From Hydractinia symbiolongicarpus (Eukaryota; Cnidaria; Hydrozoa; Anthoathecata; Hydractiniidae): a stretch of DNA of 64,000 bases. Shown here piece after piece: positions 51,801 to 64,000 of this stretch. The stretch covers positions 62,001-126,000 of the forward strand of contig NC_079886.1 in assembly GCF_029227915.1 (NCBI RefSeq). Reading direction: 5' to 3'. A program made the translations under genes and the position numbers. How positions within the stretch are numbered: position 1 is the stretch's first letter; each line of letters begins with the position of its first letter. A model generated the notes under the pieces. The model was not told the origin of the DNA and ran no database searches. It worked only from the letters and a program-made list of their open reading frames with translations.

Positions 51801-54800
51801 AAGAAGTTTAATCGCCGGCAAACGAAAACCCGCGATTTCCTGTAAATCCCGGGCTTGGCCCCTATAGTCGAATGTATACAAAGAAAGTACCCTGTGAGTA
51901 AACTTATTTTCAGAACGATTTTTCAAATTATTTTTTCACCACTAACGCATGAGACTTGTATTTTTCAAAAATGTTTTCATTTTTGATAAGACGCTAAATA
52001 AAAGAAGTTTAGTCGTCGGCAAACGAAAACCCGCGATTTCCTGTAAATCCGGTACTCGGCCCGTATAGTCAAAAGTATACAAAGAAAGTACTCAAGGAGT
52101 AAACTCATTTCCCGAACGATTTTTTAAATTAATTTTTCACCACTAAAACGCATGAGACTTGTAGTTTTCAAAAATGTTTTCATTTTTGATGAGACGCTAA
52201 ATAAAAGAAGTTTAATCGCCGGCAAACGAAAACCCTCGATTTCCCGTAAATCCCGTACTCGGCCGTATAGTCAAAAGTATATAAAGAAAGTACCCAGGGA
52301 GTAAACTCATTTCCCGAACGATTTTTTAAATTATTTTTTCACCGCTATAACGCATGAGACTTGTAGTTTTCAAAAATGTTTTCATTTTTGATGAGACGCT
52401 AAATAAAAGAAGTTTAATCGCCGGCAAACGAAAACCCGCAATTTCCCGTAAATCCCGTACTCGGCACGCATAGTCAAAAGGATACAAAGAAAGTACCCAG
52501 GGAGTAAACTCATTTCCCGAACGATTTTTTAAATTATTTTTTCACCACTAAAACGCATGAGACTTGTAGTTTTCAAAAATGTTTTCATTTTTGATGAAAC
52601 GATAAATTAAAAAAGTTTAATCGCCGGCAAACAAAAACCCGCGATTTCCCGTAAATCCCGTACTCGGCCCGTATTGTCGAATGTATATAAAGAAAGTACC
52701 CAGGGAGTAAATTCATTTTTCGAACGATTTTTTAAATTATTTTTTCACCACTAAAACGCATGAGACTTGTAGTTTTCAAAAATATTTTCATTTTTGATGA
52801 GACGCTGAATAAAAGAATTTTAATCGCCGGCAAACGAAAACCCGCGTTTTCGCGTAAATCCCGTACTCGGCCCGTATAGTCAAAAGTACACAAAAAAGTA
52901 CCCAGGGAGTAAACTAATTTCCCGAATGATTTTTTAAATTATTTTTTCACCACTAAAACGCATGAGACTAGTAGTTTTCAAAAATATTTTCATTTTTGAT
53001 GAGACGCTGAATAAAAAAAGTTTAGTCGCCGGCAAACGAAAACCCGCGTTTTCCCGTAAATCCCGTACTCGGCCCGTATAGTCAAAAGTATACAAAAAAA
53101 GTACCCAGGGAGTAAACTCATTTCCCGAACGATTTTTTAAATTATTTTTTCACCACTAAAACGCACGAGACTTGTAGTATTCCAAAATGTTTTTTATTTT
53201 TGATGAGACGCTAAATAAAAGAAGTTTAATCGCCGGCAAACGAAAACCCGCGATTTCCCGTAAATCCGGTACTCGGCCCGTATAGTCAAAAGTATGCAAA
53301 GAAAGTACTCAAGGAGTAAACTCATTTCCCGAACGATTTTTTAATTCATTTTTTCACCACTAAAACGCATGAGACTTGTAGTATTCCAAAATGTTTTTTA
53401 TTTTTGATGAGACGCTAAATAAAAGAAGTTTAATCGCCGGCAAACGAAAACCCGCGATTTCCCGTAAATCCCGTACTCGGCCCGTACTGTCGAATGTATA
53501 TAAAGAAAGTACCCAGGGAGTAAACTCATTTCCCGAACGATTTTTTAAATTATTTTTTTACCACTTAAACAAATAAGACTTGTAGTTTTCAAAAATGTTT
53601 TCATTTTTGATGAGACGCTAAATAAAAGAAGTTTAATCGCCGGCAAACGAAAACCCGCGATTTCCCGTAAATTCCGTACTCGGCCCGTACTGTCAAATGT
53701 ATATAAAGAAAGTACCCAGGGAGTAAACTCATTTCCCGAACAATTTTTAAATTATTTTTTCACCACTAAAACGCATGAGACTTGTAGTTTTCAAAAATGT
53801 TTTCATTTTTGATGAAACGCTAAATTAAAGAAGTTTAATCGCCGGCAAGCGAAAACCCGCGATTTCCCGTAAATCCCGGACTCGGCCCGTTTAGTCAAAA
53901 GTATACAAAGAAAGTACCCAGGGAGTAAATTCATTTCCCGAACGATTTTTTAAATTATTTTTTCACCACTAAAACGCATGAGACTTGTAGTTTTCAAAAA
54001 TATTCTCATTTTTGATGAGACGCTGAATAAAAGAAGTTTAATCGCCGGCAAACGAAAACCCGCGATTTCCTGTAAATCCCGGGCTTGGCCCTATAGTCGA
54101 ATGTATACAAAGAAAGTACCCTGTGAGTAAACTTATTTTCAGAACGATTTTTCAAATTATTTTTTCACCACTAACGCATGAGACTTGTATTTTTCAAAAA
54201 TGTTTTCATTTTTGATAAGACGCTAAATAAAAGAAGTTTAGTCGTCGGCAAACGAAAACCCGCGATTTCCTGTAAATCCGGTACTCGGCCCGTATAGTCA
54301 AAAGTATACAAAGAAAGTACTCAAGGAGTAAACTCATTTCCCGAACGATTTTTTAAATTATTTTTTCACCACTAAAACGCATGAGACTTGTAGTTTTCAA
54401 AAATGTTTTCATTTTTGATGAGACGCTAAATAAAAGAAGTTTAATCGCCGGCAAACGAAAACCCTCGATTTCCCGTAAATCCCGTACTCGGCCGTATAGT
54501 CAAAAGTATATAAAGAAAGTACCCAGGGAGTAAACTCATTTCCCGAACGATTTTTTAAATTATTTTTTCACCGCTATAACGCATGAGACTTGTAGTTTTC
54601 AAAAATGTTTTCATTTTTGATGAGACGCTAAATAAAAGAAGTTTAATCGCCGGCAAACGAAAACCCGCGATTTCCCGTAAGTCCGGTACTCGGCCCGTAT
54701 AGTCAAAAGTATGCAAAGAAAGTACTCAAGGAGTAAACTCATTTCCCGAACGATTTTTTAATTTATTTTTTCACCACTAAAACGCATGAGACTTGTAGTA

Positions 54801-56000
54801 TTCCAAAATGTTTTTTATTTTTGATGAGACGCTAAATAAAAGAAGTTTAATCGCCGGCAAACGAAAACCCGCGATTTCCCGTAAATCCCGTACTCGGCCC
54901 GTACTGTCGAATGTATATAAAGAAAGTACCCAGGGAGTAAACTCATTTCCCGAACGATTTTTTAAATTATTTTTTTACCACTTAAACAAATAAGACTTGT
55001 AGTTTTCAAAAATGTTTTCATTTTTGATGAGACGCTAAATAAAAGAAGTTTAATCGCCGGCAAACGAAAACCCGCGATTTCCAGTAAATCCCGTACTCGG
55101 CCCGTACTGTCAAATGTATATAAAGAAAGTACCCAGGGAGTAAACTCATTTCCCGAACAATTTTTAAATTATTTTTTCACCACTAAAACGCATGAGACTT
55201 GTAGTTTTCAAAAATGTTTTCATTTTTGATGAAACGCTAAATTAAAGAAGTTTAATCGCCGGCAAGCGAAAACCCGCGATTTCCCGTAAATCCCGGACTC
55301 GGCCCGTTTAGTCAAAAGTATACAAAGAAAGTACCCAGGGAGTAAATTCATTTCCCGAACGATTTTTTAAATTATTTTTTCACCACTAAAACGCATGAGA
55401 CTTGTAGTTTTCAAAAATATTCTCATTTTTGATGAGACGCTGAATAAAAGAAGTTTAATCGCCGGCAAACGAAAACCCGCGATTTCCTGTAAATCCCGGG
55501 CTTGGCCCCTATAGTCGAATGTATACAAAGAAAGTACCCTGTGAGTAAACTTATTTTCAGAACGATTTTTCAAATTATTTTTTCACCACTAACGCATGAG
55601 ACTTGTATTTTTCAAAAATGTTTTCATTTTTGATAAGACGCTAAATAAAAGAAGTTTAGTCGTCGGCAAACGAAAACCCGCGATTTCCTGTAAATCCGGT
55701 ACTCGGCCCGTATAGTCAAAAGTATACAAAGAAAGTACTCAAGGAGTAAACTCATTTCCCGAACGATTTTTTAAATTATTTTTTCACCACTAAAACGCAT
55801 GAGACTTGTAGTTTTCAAAAATGTTTTCATTTTTGATGAGACGCTAAATAAAAGAAGTTTAATCGCCGGCAAGCGAAAACCCTCGATTTCCCGTAAATCC
55901 CGTACTCGGCCGTATAGTCAAAAGTATATAAAGAAAGTACCCAGGGAGTAAACTCATTTCCCGAACGATTTTTTAAATTATTTTTTCACCGCTATAACGC
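47040..56000 (+). repeat. Multi-copy block of 7, 9 and 11 monomers (satellite B)
   Basis: A marker monomer with ATTCCAAAATGTTTTTTATT, usually followed by one with TTTTACCACTTAAACAAATAAG, recurs at equivalent points 47,105, 49,336, 51,566, 53,391 and 54,808. The offsets are 2,231, 2,230, 1,825 and 1,417 bp, that is 11, 11, 9 and 7 monomers. A second marker, ATTTCCTGTAAATCCCGGGC, occurs near 50,009, 51,834, 54,065 and 55,483. Copies are nearly identical within shared stretches and differ mainly in how many monomers lie between markers, the classic result of repeated unequal exchange. It overlaps the preceding block at its left end. Confidence 0.85.
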
Positions 56001-58640
56001 ATGAGACTTGTAGTTTTCAAAAATGTTTTCATTTTTGATGAGACGCTAAATAAAAGAAGTTTAATCGCCGGCAAACGAAAACCCGCAATTTCCCGTAAAT
56101 CCCGTACTCGGCACGCATAGTCAAAAGGATACAAAGAAAGTACCCAGGGAGTAAACTCATTTCCCGAACGATTTTTTAAATTATTTTTTCACCACTAAAA
56201 CACATAAGACTTGTATTTTTAAAAATATTTTCATTTTTGATGAGACGCTAAATAAAAGAAGTTTAATCGCCGGCAAACGAAAACCCGCGATTTCCCGTAA
56301 ATCCCGTACTCGGCCCGTATTGTCGAATGTATATAAAGAAAGTACCCAGGGAGTAAATTCATTTTTCGAACGATTTTTTAAATTATTTTTTCACCACTAA
56401 AACGCATGAGACTTGTAGTTTTCAAAAATATTTTCATTTTTGATGAGACGCTGAATAAAAGAATTTTAATCGCCGGCAAACGAAAACCCGCGTTTTCGCG
56501 TAAATCCCGTACTCGGCCCGTATAGTCAAAAGTACACAAAAAAGTACCCAGGGAGTAAACTAATTTCCCGAATGATTTTTTAAATTATTTTTTCACCACT
56601 AAAACGCATGAGACTTGTAGTTTTCAAAAATATTTTCATTTGTGATGAGACGCTGAATAAAAAAAGTTTAGTCGCCGGCAAACGAAAACCCGCGTTTTCC
56701 CGTAAATCCCGTACTCGGCCCGTATAGTCAAAAGTATACAAAAAAAGTACCCAGGGAGTAAACTCATTTCCCGAACGATTTTTTAAATTATTTTTTCACC
56801 ACTAAAACGCATGAGACTTGTAGTTTTCAAAAATATTCTCATTTTTGATGAGACGCTAAATAAAAGAAGTTTAATCGCCGGCAAACGAAAACCCGCGTTT
56901 TCCCGTAAATCCCGTACTCGGCCCGTATAGTCAAAAGTATACATAAAAAGCACCCAGGGAGTAAACTGATTTCCCGAATGATTTTTTAAATTATTTTTTC
57001 ACCACTAAAACGCATGAGACTTGTAGTTTTCAAAAATATTCTCAATTTTGATGAGACGCTGAATAAAAGAAGTTTAGTCGTCGGCAAACGAAAACCCGCG
57101 ATTTCCTGTTAATCCGGTACTCGGCCCGTATAGTCAAAAGTATACAAAGAAAGTACTCAAGGAGTAAACTCATTTCCCGAACGATTTTTTAAATTATTTT
57201 TTTCACCACTAAAACGCATGAGACTTGTAGTTTTCAAAAATGTTTTCATTTTTGATGAGACGCTAAATAAAAGAAGTTTAATCGCCGGCAAACGAAAACC
57301 CGCGTTTTCGCGTAAATCCCGTACTCGGCCCGTATAGTCAAAAGTACACATAAAAAGCACCCAGGGAGTAAACTGATTTCCCGAATGATTTTTTAAATTA
57401 TTTTTTCACCACTAAAACGCATGAGACTTGTAGTTTTCAAAAATATTCTCAATTTTGATGAGACGCTGAATAAAAGAAGTTTAGTCGTCGGCAAACGAAA
57501 ACCCGCGATTTCCTGTTAATCCGGTACTCGGCCCGTATAGTCAAAAGTATACAAAGAAAGTACTCAAGGAGTAAACTCATTTCCCGAACGATTTTTTAAA
57601 TTATTTTTTCACCACTAAAACGCATGAGACTTGTAGTTTTCAAAAATGTTTTCATTTTTGATGAGACGCTAAATAAAAGAAGTTTAATCGCCGGCAAACG
57701 AAAACCCGCGTTTTCGCGTAAATCCCGTACTCGGCCCGTATAGTCAAAAGTACACAAAAAAGTACCCAGGGAGTAAACTAATTTCCCGAATGATTTTTTA
57801 AATTATTTTTTCACCACTAAAACGCATGAGACTTGTAGTTTTCAAAAATCTTTTCATTTGTGATGAGACGCTGAATAAAAAAAGTTTAGTCGCCGGCAAA
57901 CGAAAACCCGCGTTTTCCCGTAAATCCCGTACTCGGCCCGTATAGTCAAAAGTATACAAAAAAAGTACCCAGGGAGTAAACTCATTTCCCGAACGATTTT
58001 TTAAATTATTTTTTCACCACTAAAACGCATGAGACTTGTAGTTTTCAAAAATATTCTCATTTTTGATGAGACGCTAAATAAAAGAAGTTTAATCGCCGGC
58101 AAACCAAAACCCGCGTTTTCCCGTAAATCCCGTACTCGGCCCGTATAGTCAAAAGTATACATAAAAAGCACCCAGGGAGTAAACTGATTTCCCGAATGAT
58201 TTTTTAAATTATTTTTTCACCACTAAAACGCATGAGACTTGTAGTTTTCAAAAATATTCTCAATTTTGATGAGACGCTGAATAAAAGAAGTTTAGTCGTC
58301 GGCAAACGAAAACCCGCGATTTCCTGTTAATCCGGTACTCGGCCCGTATAGTCAAAAGTATACAAAGAAAGTATTCAAGGAGTAAACTCATTTCCCGAAC
58401 GATTTTTTAAATTATTTTTTCACCACTAAAACGCATGAGACTTGTAGTTTTCAAAAATGTTTTCATTTTTGATGAGACGCTAAATAAAAGAAGTTTAATC
58501 GCCGGCAAACGAAAACCCGCGATTTCCCGTAAATCCCGTACTCGGCCCGTATTGTCGAATGTATATAAAGAAAGTACCCAGGGAGTAAATTCATTTTTCG
58601 AACGATTTTTTAAATTATTTTTTCACCACTAAAACGCATG
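56001..58640 (+). repeat. Homogeneous satellite B monomers with 2- and 4-monomer offsets
   Basis: The variant AATATTCTCAATTTTGATG followed by GTTTAGTCGTCGGC occurs near 57,036, 57,442 and 58,252, about 406 and 810 bp apart (two and four monomers). Adjacent units with CGTTTTCGCGTAAATCC and with AAAAAGCACCCAGGG are interleaved in the same order. Identity between copies is very high. Confidence 0.75.
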
Positions 58641-60760
58641 AGACTTGTAGTTTTCAAAAATATTTTCATTTTTGATGAGACGCTGAATAAAAGAATTTTA
58701 ATCGCCGGCAAACGAAAACCCGCGTTTTCGCGTAAATCCCGTACTCGGCCCGTATAGTCAAAAGTACACAAAAAAGTACCCAGGGAGTAAACTAATTTCC
58801 CGAATGATTTTTTAAATTATTTTTTCACCACTAAAACGCATGAGACTTGTAGTTTTCAAAAATATTCTCAATTTTGATGAGACGCTAAATAAAAGAAGCT
58901 TAATCGCCGGCAAACGAAAACCCGCGATTTCCCGTAAATCCCGTACTCGGCCCGTATAGTCAAAAGTATACAAAGAAAGTACCCAGGGAGTAAATTCATT
59001 TCCCGGACGATTTTTTAAATTATTTTTTCACCACTAAAACGCATGAGACTTGCAGTTTTCAAAAATATTTTCATTTTTGATGAGACGCTGAATAAAAGAA
59101 GTTTAGTCGTCGGCAAACGAAAACCCGCGATTTCCTGTTAATCCGGTACTCGGCCCGTATAGTCAAAAGTATACAAAGAAAGTACTCAAGGAGTAAACTC
59201 ATTTCCCGAACGATTTTTTAAATTATTTTTTCACCACTAAAACGCATGAGACTTGTAGTTTTCAAAAATGTTTTCATTTTTGATGAGACGCTAAATAAAA
59301 GAAGTTTAATCGCCGGCAAACGAAAATCCGCAATTTCCCGTAAATCCCGTACTCGGCACGCATAGTCAAAAGGATACAAAGAAAGTACCCAGGGAGTAAA
59401 CTCATTTCCCGAACGATTTTTTAAATTATTTTTTCACCACTAAAACACATAAGACTTGTATTTTTAAAAATATTTTCATTTTTGATGAGACGCTAAATAA
59501 AAGAAGTTTAATCGCCGGCAAACGAAAACCCGCGATTTCCCGTAAATCCCGTACTCGGCCCGTATTGTCGAATGTATATAAAGAAAGTACCCAGGGAGTA
59601 AATTCATTTTTCGAACGATTTTTTAAATTATTTTTTCACCACTAAAACGCATGAGACTTGTAGTTTTCAAAAATATTTTCATTTTTGATGAGACGCTGAA
59701 TAAAAGAATTTTAATCGCCGGCAAACGAAAACCCGCGTTTTCGCGTAAATCCCGTACTCGGCCCGTATAGTCAAAAGTACACAAAAAAGTACCCAGGGAG
59801 TAAACTAATTTCCCGAATGATTTTTTAAATTATTTTTTCACCACTAAAACGCATGAGACTTGTAGTTTTCAAAAATATTCTCAATTTTGATGAGACGCTA
59901 AATAAAAGAAGCTTAATCGCCGGCAAACGAAAACCCGCGATTTCCCGTAAATCCCGTACTCGGCCCGTATAGTCAAAAGTATACAAAGAAAGTACCCAGG
60001 GAGTAAATTCATTTCCCGGACGATTTTTTAAATTATTTTTTCACCACTAAAACGCATGAGACTTGCAGTTTTCAAAAGCATTTTCATTTTTGATGAGACG
60101 CTGAATAAAAGAAGTTTAGTCGTCGGCAAACGAAAACCCGCGATTTCCTGTTAATCCGGTACTCGGCCCGTATAGTCAAAAGTATACAAAGAAAGTACTC
60201 AAGGAGTAAACTCATTTCCCGAACGATTTTTTAAATTATTTTTTCACCACTAAAACGCATGAGACTTGTAGTTTTCAAAAATGTTTTCATTTTTGATGAG
60301 ACGCTAAATAAAAGAAGTTTAATCGCCGGCAAACGAAAATCCGCAATTTCCCGTAAATCCCGTACTCGGCACGCATAGTCAAAAGGATACAAAGAAAGTA
60401 CCCAGGGAGTAAACTCATTTCCCGAACGATTTTTTAAATTATTTTTTCACCACTAAAACACATAAGACTTGTATTTTTAAAAATATTTTCATTTTTGATG
60501 AGACGCTAAATAAAAGAAGTTTAATCGCCGGCAAACGAAAACCCGCGATTTCCCGTAAATCCCGTACTCGGCCCGTATTGTCGAATGTATATAAAGAAAG
60601 TACCCAGGGAGTAAATTCATTTTTCGAACGATTTTTTAAATTATTTTTTCACCACTAAAACGCATGAGACTTGTAGTTTTCAAAAATATTTTCATTTTTG
60701 ATGAGACGCTGAATAAAAGAATTTTAATCGCCGGCAAACGAAAACCCGCGTTTTCGCGTA
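58641..60760 (+). repeat. 1,013-bp pentamer duplicated in tandem (satellite B)
   Basis: The private variant TTTCCCGGACGATTTTTT occurs near 59,000 and 60,013, 1,013 bp apart, and all flanking monomers match in order. These include CACTAAAACACATAAGAC, GGCACGCATAGTC, and GCTTAATCGCCGG replacing the usual GTTTAATCGCCGG. One difference is CAAAAATATTTTC near 59,060 against CAAAAGCATTTTC near 60,073. Confidence 0.87.
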
Positions 60761-61489
60761 AATCCCGTACTCTGCCGTATAGTCAAAAGTACACAAAAAA
60801 GTACCCAGGGAGTAAACTAATTTCCCGAATGATTTTTTAAATTATTTTTTCACCACTAAAACGCATGAGACTTGTAGTTTTCAAAAATATTTTCATTTTT
60901 GATGAGACGCTGAATAAAAGAATTTTAATCGCCGGCAAACGAAAACCCGCGTTTTCGCGTAAATCCCGTACTCGGCCCGTATAGTCAAAAGTACACAAAA
61001 AAAGTACCCAGGGAGTAAACTAATTTCCCGAATGATTTTTTAAATTATTTTTTCACCACTAAAACGCATGAGACTTGTAGTTTTCAAAAATATTTTCATT
61101 TGTGATGAGACGCTGAATAAAAAAGTTTAGCCGCCGGCAAACGAAAACCCGCGTTTTCCCGTAAATCCCGTACTCGGCCCGTATAGTCAAAAGTATACAA
61201 AAAAAGTACCCAGGGAGTAAACTCATTTCCCGAACGATTTTTTAAATTATTTTTTCACCACTAAAACGCATGAGACTTGTAGTTTTCAAAAATATTCTCA
61301 TTTTTGATGAGACGCTAAATAAAAGAAGTTTAATCGCCGGCAAACGAAAACCCGCGTTTTCCCGTAAATCCCGTACTCGGCCCGTATAGTCAAAAGTATA
61401 CATAAAAAGCACCCAGGGAGTAAACTGATTTCCCGAATGATTTTTTAAATTATTTTTTCACCACTAAAACGCATGAGACTTGTAGTTTT

Positions 61490-63110
61490 CAAAAATATTC
61501 TCATTTTTGATGAGACGCTAAATAAAAGAAGCTTAATCGCCGGCAAACGAAAACCCGCGATTTCCCGTAAATCCCGTACTCGGCCCGTATAGTCAAAAGT
61601 ATACAAAGAAAGTACCCAGGGATTAAACTCATTTCCCGAACGATTTTTTAAATTATTTTTTCACCACTAAAACGCATGAGACTTGTAGTTTTCAAAAATG
61701 TTTTCATTTTTGATGAAACGCTAAATTAAAGAAGTTTAATCGCCGGCAAACGAAAACCCGTGATTTCCCGTAAATCCCGGACTCGGCCTGTATAGTCAAA
61801 AGTATACAAAGAAAGTACCCAGGGAGTAAATTCATTTCCCGGACAAATTTTTAAATTATTTTTTCACCACTAAAACGCATGAGACTTGCAGTTTTCAAAA
61901 ATATTTTCATTTTTGATGAGACGCTGAATAAAAGAAGTTTAATCGCCGGCAAACGAAAACCCGCGTTTTCCCGTAAATCCCGTACTCGGCCCGCATAGTC
62001 AAAAGAATACAAAAAAAGTACCCAGGGAGTAAACTCATTTCCCGAACGATTTTTTAAATTATTTTTTCACCACTAAAACGCATGAGACTTGTAGTTTTCA
62101 AAAATATTCTCATTTTTGATGAGACGCTAAATAAAAGAAGTTTAATCGCCGGCAAACGAAAACCCGCGTTTTCCCGTAAATCCCGTACTCGGCCCGTATA
62201 GTCAAAAGTATACATAAAAAGCACCCAGGGAGTAAACTGATTTCCCGAATGATTTTTTAAATTATTTTTTCACCACTAAAACGCATGAGACTTGTAGTTT
62301 TCAAAAATATTCTCATTTTTGATGAGACGCTAAATAAAAGAAGCTTAATCGCCGGCAAACGAAAACCCGCGATTTCCCGTAAATCCCGTACTCGGTCCGT
62401 ATAGTCAAAAGTATACAAAGAAAGTACCCAGGGATTAAACTCATTTCCCGAACGATTTTTTAAATTATTTTTTCACCACTAAAACGCATGAGACTTGTAG
62501 TTTTCAAAAATGTTTTCATTTTTGATGAACCGCTAAATTAAAGAAGTTTAATCGCCGGCAAACGAAAACCCGTGATTTCCCGTAAATCCCGGACTCGGCC
62601 TGTATAGTCAAAAGTATACAAAGAAAGTACCCAGGGAGTAAATTCATTTCCCGGACAAATTTTTAAATTATTTTTTCACCACTAAAACGCATGAGACTTG
62701 CAGTTTTCAAAAATATTTTCATTTTTGATGAGACGCTGAATAAAAGAAGTTTAATCGCCGGCAAACGAAAACCCGCGTTTTCCCGTAAATCCCGTACTCG
62801 GCCCGCATAGTCAAAAGAATACAAAAAAAGTACCCAGGGAGTAAACTCATTTCCCGAACGATTTTTTAAATTATTTTTTCACCACTAAAACGCATGAGAC
62901 TTGTAGTTTTCAAAAATATTCTCATTTTTGATGAGACGCTAAATAAAAGAAGTTTAATCGCCGGCAAACGAAAACCCGCGTTTTCCCGTAAATCCCGTAC
63001 TCGGCCCGTATAGTCAAAAGTATACATAAAAAGCACCCAGGGAGTAAACTGATTTCCCGAATGATTTTTTAAATTATTTTTTCACCACTAAAACGCATGA
63101 GACTTGTAGT
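61490..63110 (+). repeat. 812-bp tetramer duplicated in tandem (satellite B)
   Basis: GATTAAACTC, a private change from GAGTAAACTC, sits at 61,621 and 62,433, 812 bp apart (four monomers). The TTCCCGGACAAATTTTT monomer and the GGCCCGCATAGTC then AAAAGAATACAAAAAAAG monomer follow in both. Differences include GATGAAACGC near 61,714 against GATGAACCGC near 62,526. The monomers after 63,110 belong to the general array and recall types seen at 49.7-50.1 kb. Confidence 0.85.
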
Positions 63111-64000
63111 TTTCAAAAGTATTCTCATTTTTGATGAGACGCTGAATAAAAGAAGTTTAATCGCCGGCAAACAAAAACCCGCGTTTTCCCGTAAATCCCG
63201 TACTTGGCCCGTATAGTCAAAAGTATATAAAAAAAGTACCCAGGGAGTAAACTAATTTCCCGAATGATTTTTTAAATTATTTTTTCACCACTAAAACGCA
63301 TGAGACTTGTATTTTTAAAAAATGTTTTCATTTTTGATAAAACGCTAAATTAAAGAAGTTTAATCGCCGGCAAACGAAAACCCGCGATTTCCCGTAAATC
63401 CCGGACTCGGCCCGTTTAGTCAAAAGTATACAAAGAAAGTACCCAGGGAGTAAATTCATTTCCCGAACGATTTTTTAAATTATTTTTTCACCACTAAAAC
63501 GCATGAGACTTGTAGTTTTCAAAAATATTCTCATTTTTGATGACACCCTGAATAAAAGAAGTTTAATCGCCGGCAAACGAAAACCCGCGATTTCCTGTAA
63601 ATCCCGGGCTTTGCCCCTATAGTCGAATGTATACAAAGAAAGTACCCTGTGAGTAAATTCATTTTTCGAACGATTTTTTAAATTATTTTTTCACCACTAA
63701 AACGCATGAGACTTGTAGTTTTCAAAAATATTCTCATTTTTTATGAGACGCTGAATAAAAGAAGTTTAATCGCCGGCAAACGAAAACCCGCGTTTTCCCG
63801 TAAATCCCGTACTCGGCCCGTATAGTCAAAAGTATATAAAAAAAGTACCCAGGGAGTAAACTAATTTCCCGAATGATTTTTTAAATTATTTTTTCACCAC
63901 TAAAACGCATGAGACTTGTAGTTTTCAAAAATGTTTTCATTTTTGATAAAACGCTAAATTAAAGAAGTTTAATCGCCGGCAAACGAAAACCCGCGATTTC

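Larger units (their letters stand above)
40374..64000 (+). repeat. Satellite B array (about 202-bp monomer, head to tail)
   Basis: About 117 forward monomers. With GCATGAGACTTGTAG as the phase mark, units start at 40,401, 40,604 (GCGTGAG variant), 40,806, 41,009 and 41,212, 202-203 bp apart. Blocks in order: TTATTTTTTCACCACTAAAA, CGCATGAGACTTGTAG, TTTTCAAAAATGTTTTCATT, GATGAGACGCTGAATAAAAG, AAGTTTAATCGCCGGCAAAC, GAAAACCCGCGATTTCCCG, TAAATCCCGTACTCGGCCCG, TATAGTCAAAAGTATACAAA, GAAAGTACCCAGGGAGTAAA and CTCATTTCCCGAACGATTTT. Sequence similarity to satellite A is not apparent. Since 202 is not a multiple of 3, frames shift at each unit and only short open frames appear. The array runs off the right edge of the window. 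The family is not recognised by name. Confidence 0.97.

Noticed and set aside
40374-64000. CENP-B-box-like word in satellite B (reverse strand TTTTCGTTTGCCGGCG)
   Set aside because: Only the opening TTCG fits; the central A and the CGGG positions of the known box do not match.
1-64000. tRNA, rRNA or other RNA genes
   Set aside because: No cloverleaf with A and B boxes, and no conserved rRNA stretch was seen on either strand.

Overview
The window is eukaryotic satellite DNA with no credible protein-coding or RNA gene. Two sequence-unrelated, AT-rich tandem repeat families fill almost all of it. Satellite A has a monomer of about 372 bp and occupies 1-39,406. Satellite B has a monomer of about 202 bp and occupies about 40,188-64,000. 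They are separated by a non-repetitive spacer of about 0.78 kb. Long satellite arrays with higher-order duplications suggest centromeric, pericentromeric or other heterochromatin of a eukaryote. I cannot name the taxon from the sequence, and the window contains no gene that would place it.

Layout. (1) 1-22,714: roughly 61 head-to-tail satellite A monomers in one orientation. Nested duplications lie on top: a 9/10-monomer block at the left, a 738-bp dimer at 6.7-8.2 kb, a 1,119-bp trimer offset at 9-11 kb, a 1,857-bp pentamer at 10.7-15.7 kb, a 746-bp dimer at 15.7-17.2 kb and another 1,857-bp offset at 19.2-22.2 kb. (2) 22,715-22,718: a clean orientation switch in which the two sides share only TTGG. 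(3) 22,719-39,406: roughly 45 satellite A monomers in the reverse orientation, with a 2,603-bp heptamer duplicated in tandem (25.84-31.05 kb) and a block of about 4.4 kb repeated about 10.03 kb away. Monomers become more irregular toward the right edge. (4) 39,407-40,187: the spacer. It holds an imperfect inverted-repeat (foldback or MITE-like) segment, a stretch that looks like a very diverged satellite A monomer, and five short palindromes in a row. (5) 40,188-40,547: a large palindrome made of two satellite B monomers facing each other. (6) 40,548-64,000: about 116 satellite B monomers head to tail, variable near the edge and more uniform to the right, with tandem blocks of 4, 5, 7, 9 and 11 monomers.

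No genes work together here. The biology is in the repeat architecture: unequal exchange producing higher-order repeats, orientation switches, and short dyad symmetries kept in nearly every monomer of both families (GCGCT-GTGGT-AGCGC in A; CAAAAATG-TTTT-CATTTTTG in B). The short open frames (61-107 codons) recur with the repeats and switch strand when the array switches, so I treat them as by-products. Both window edges cut through arrays, so true array lengths are unknown. All unit boundaries were found by reading and carry an uncertainty of a few to some tens of bases, more where stated.
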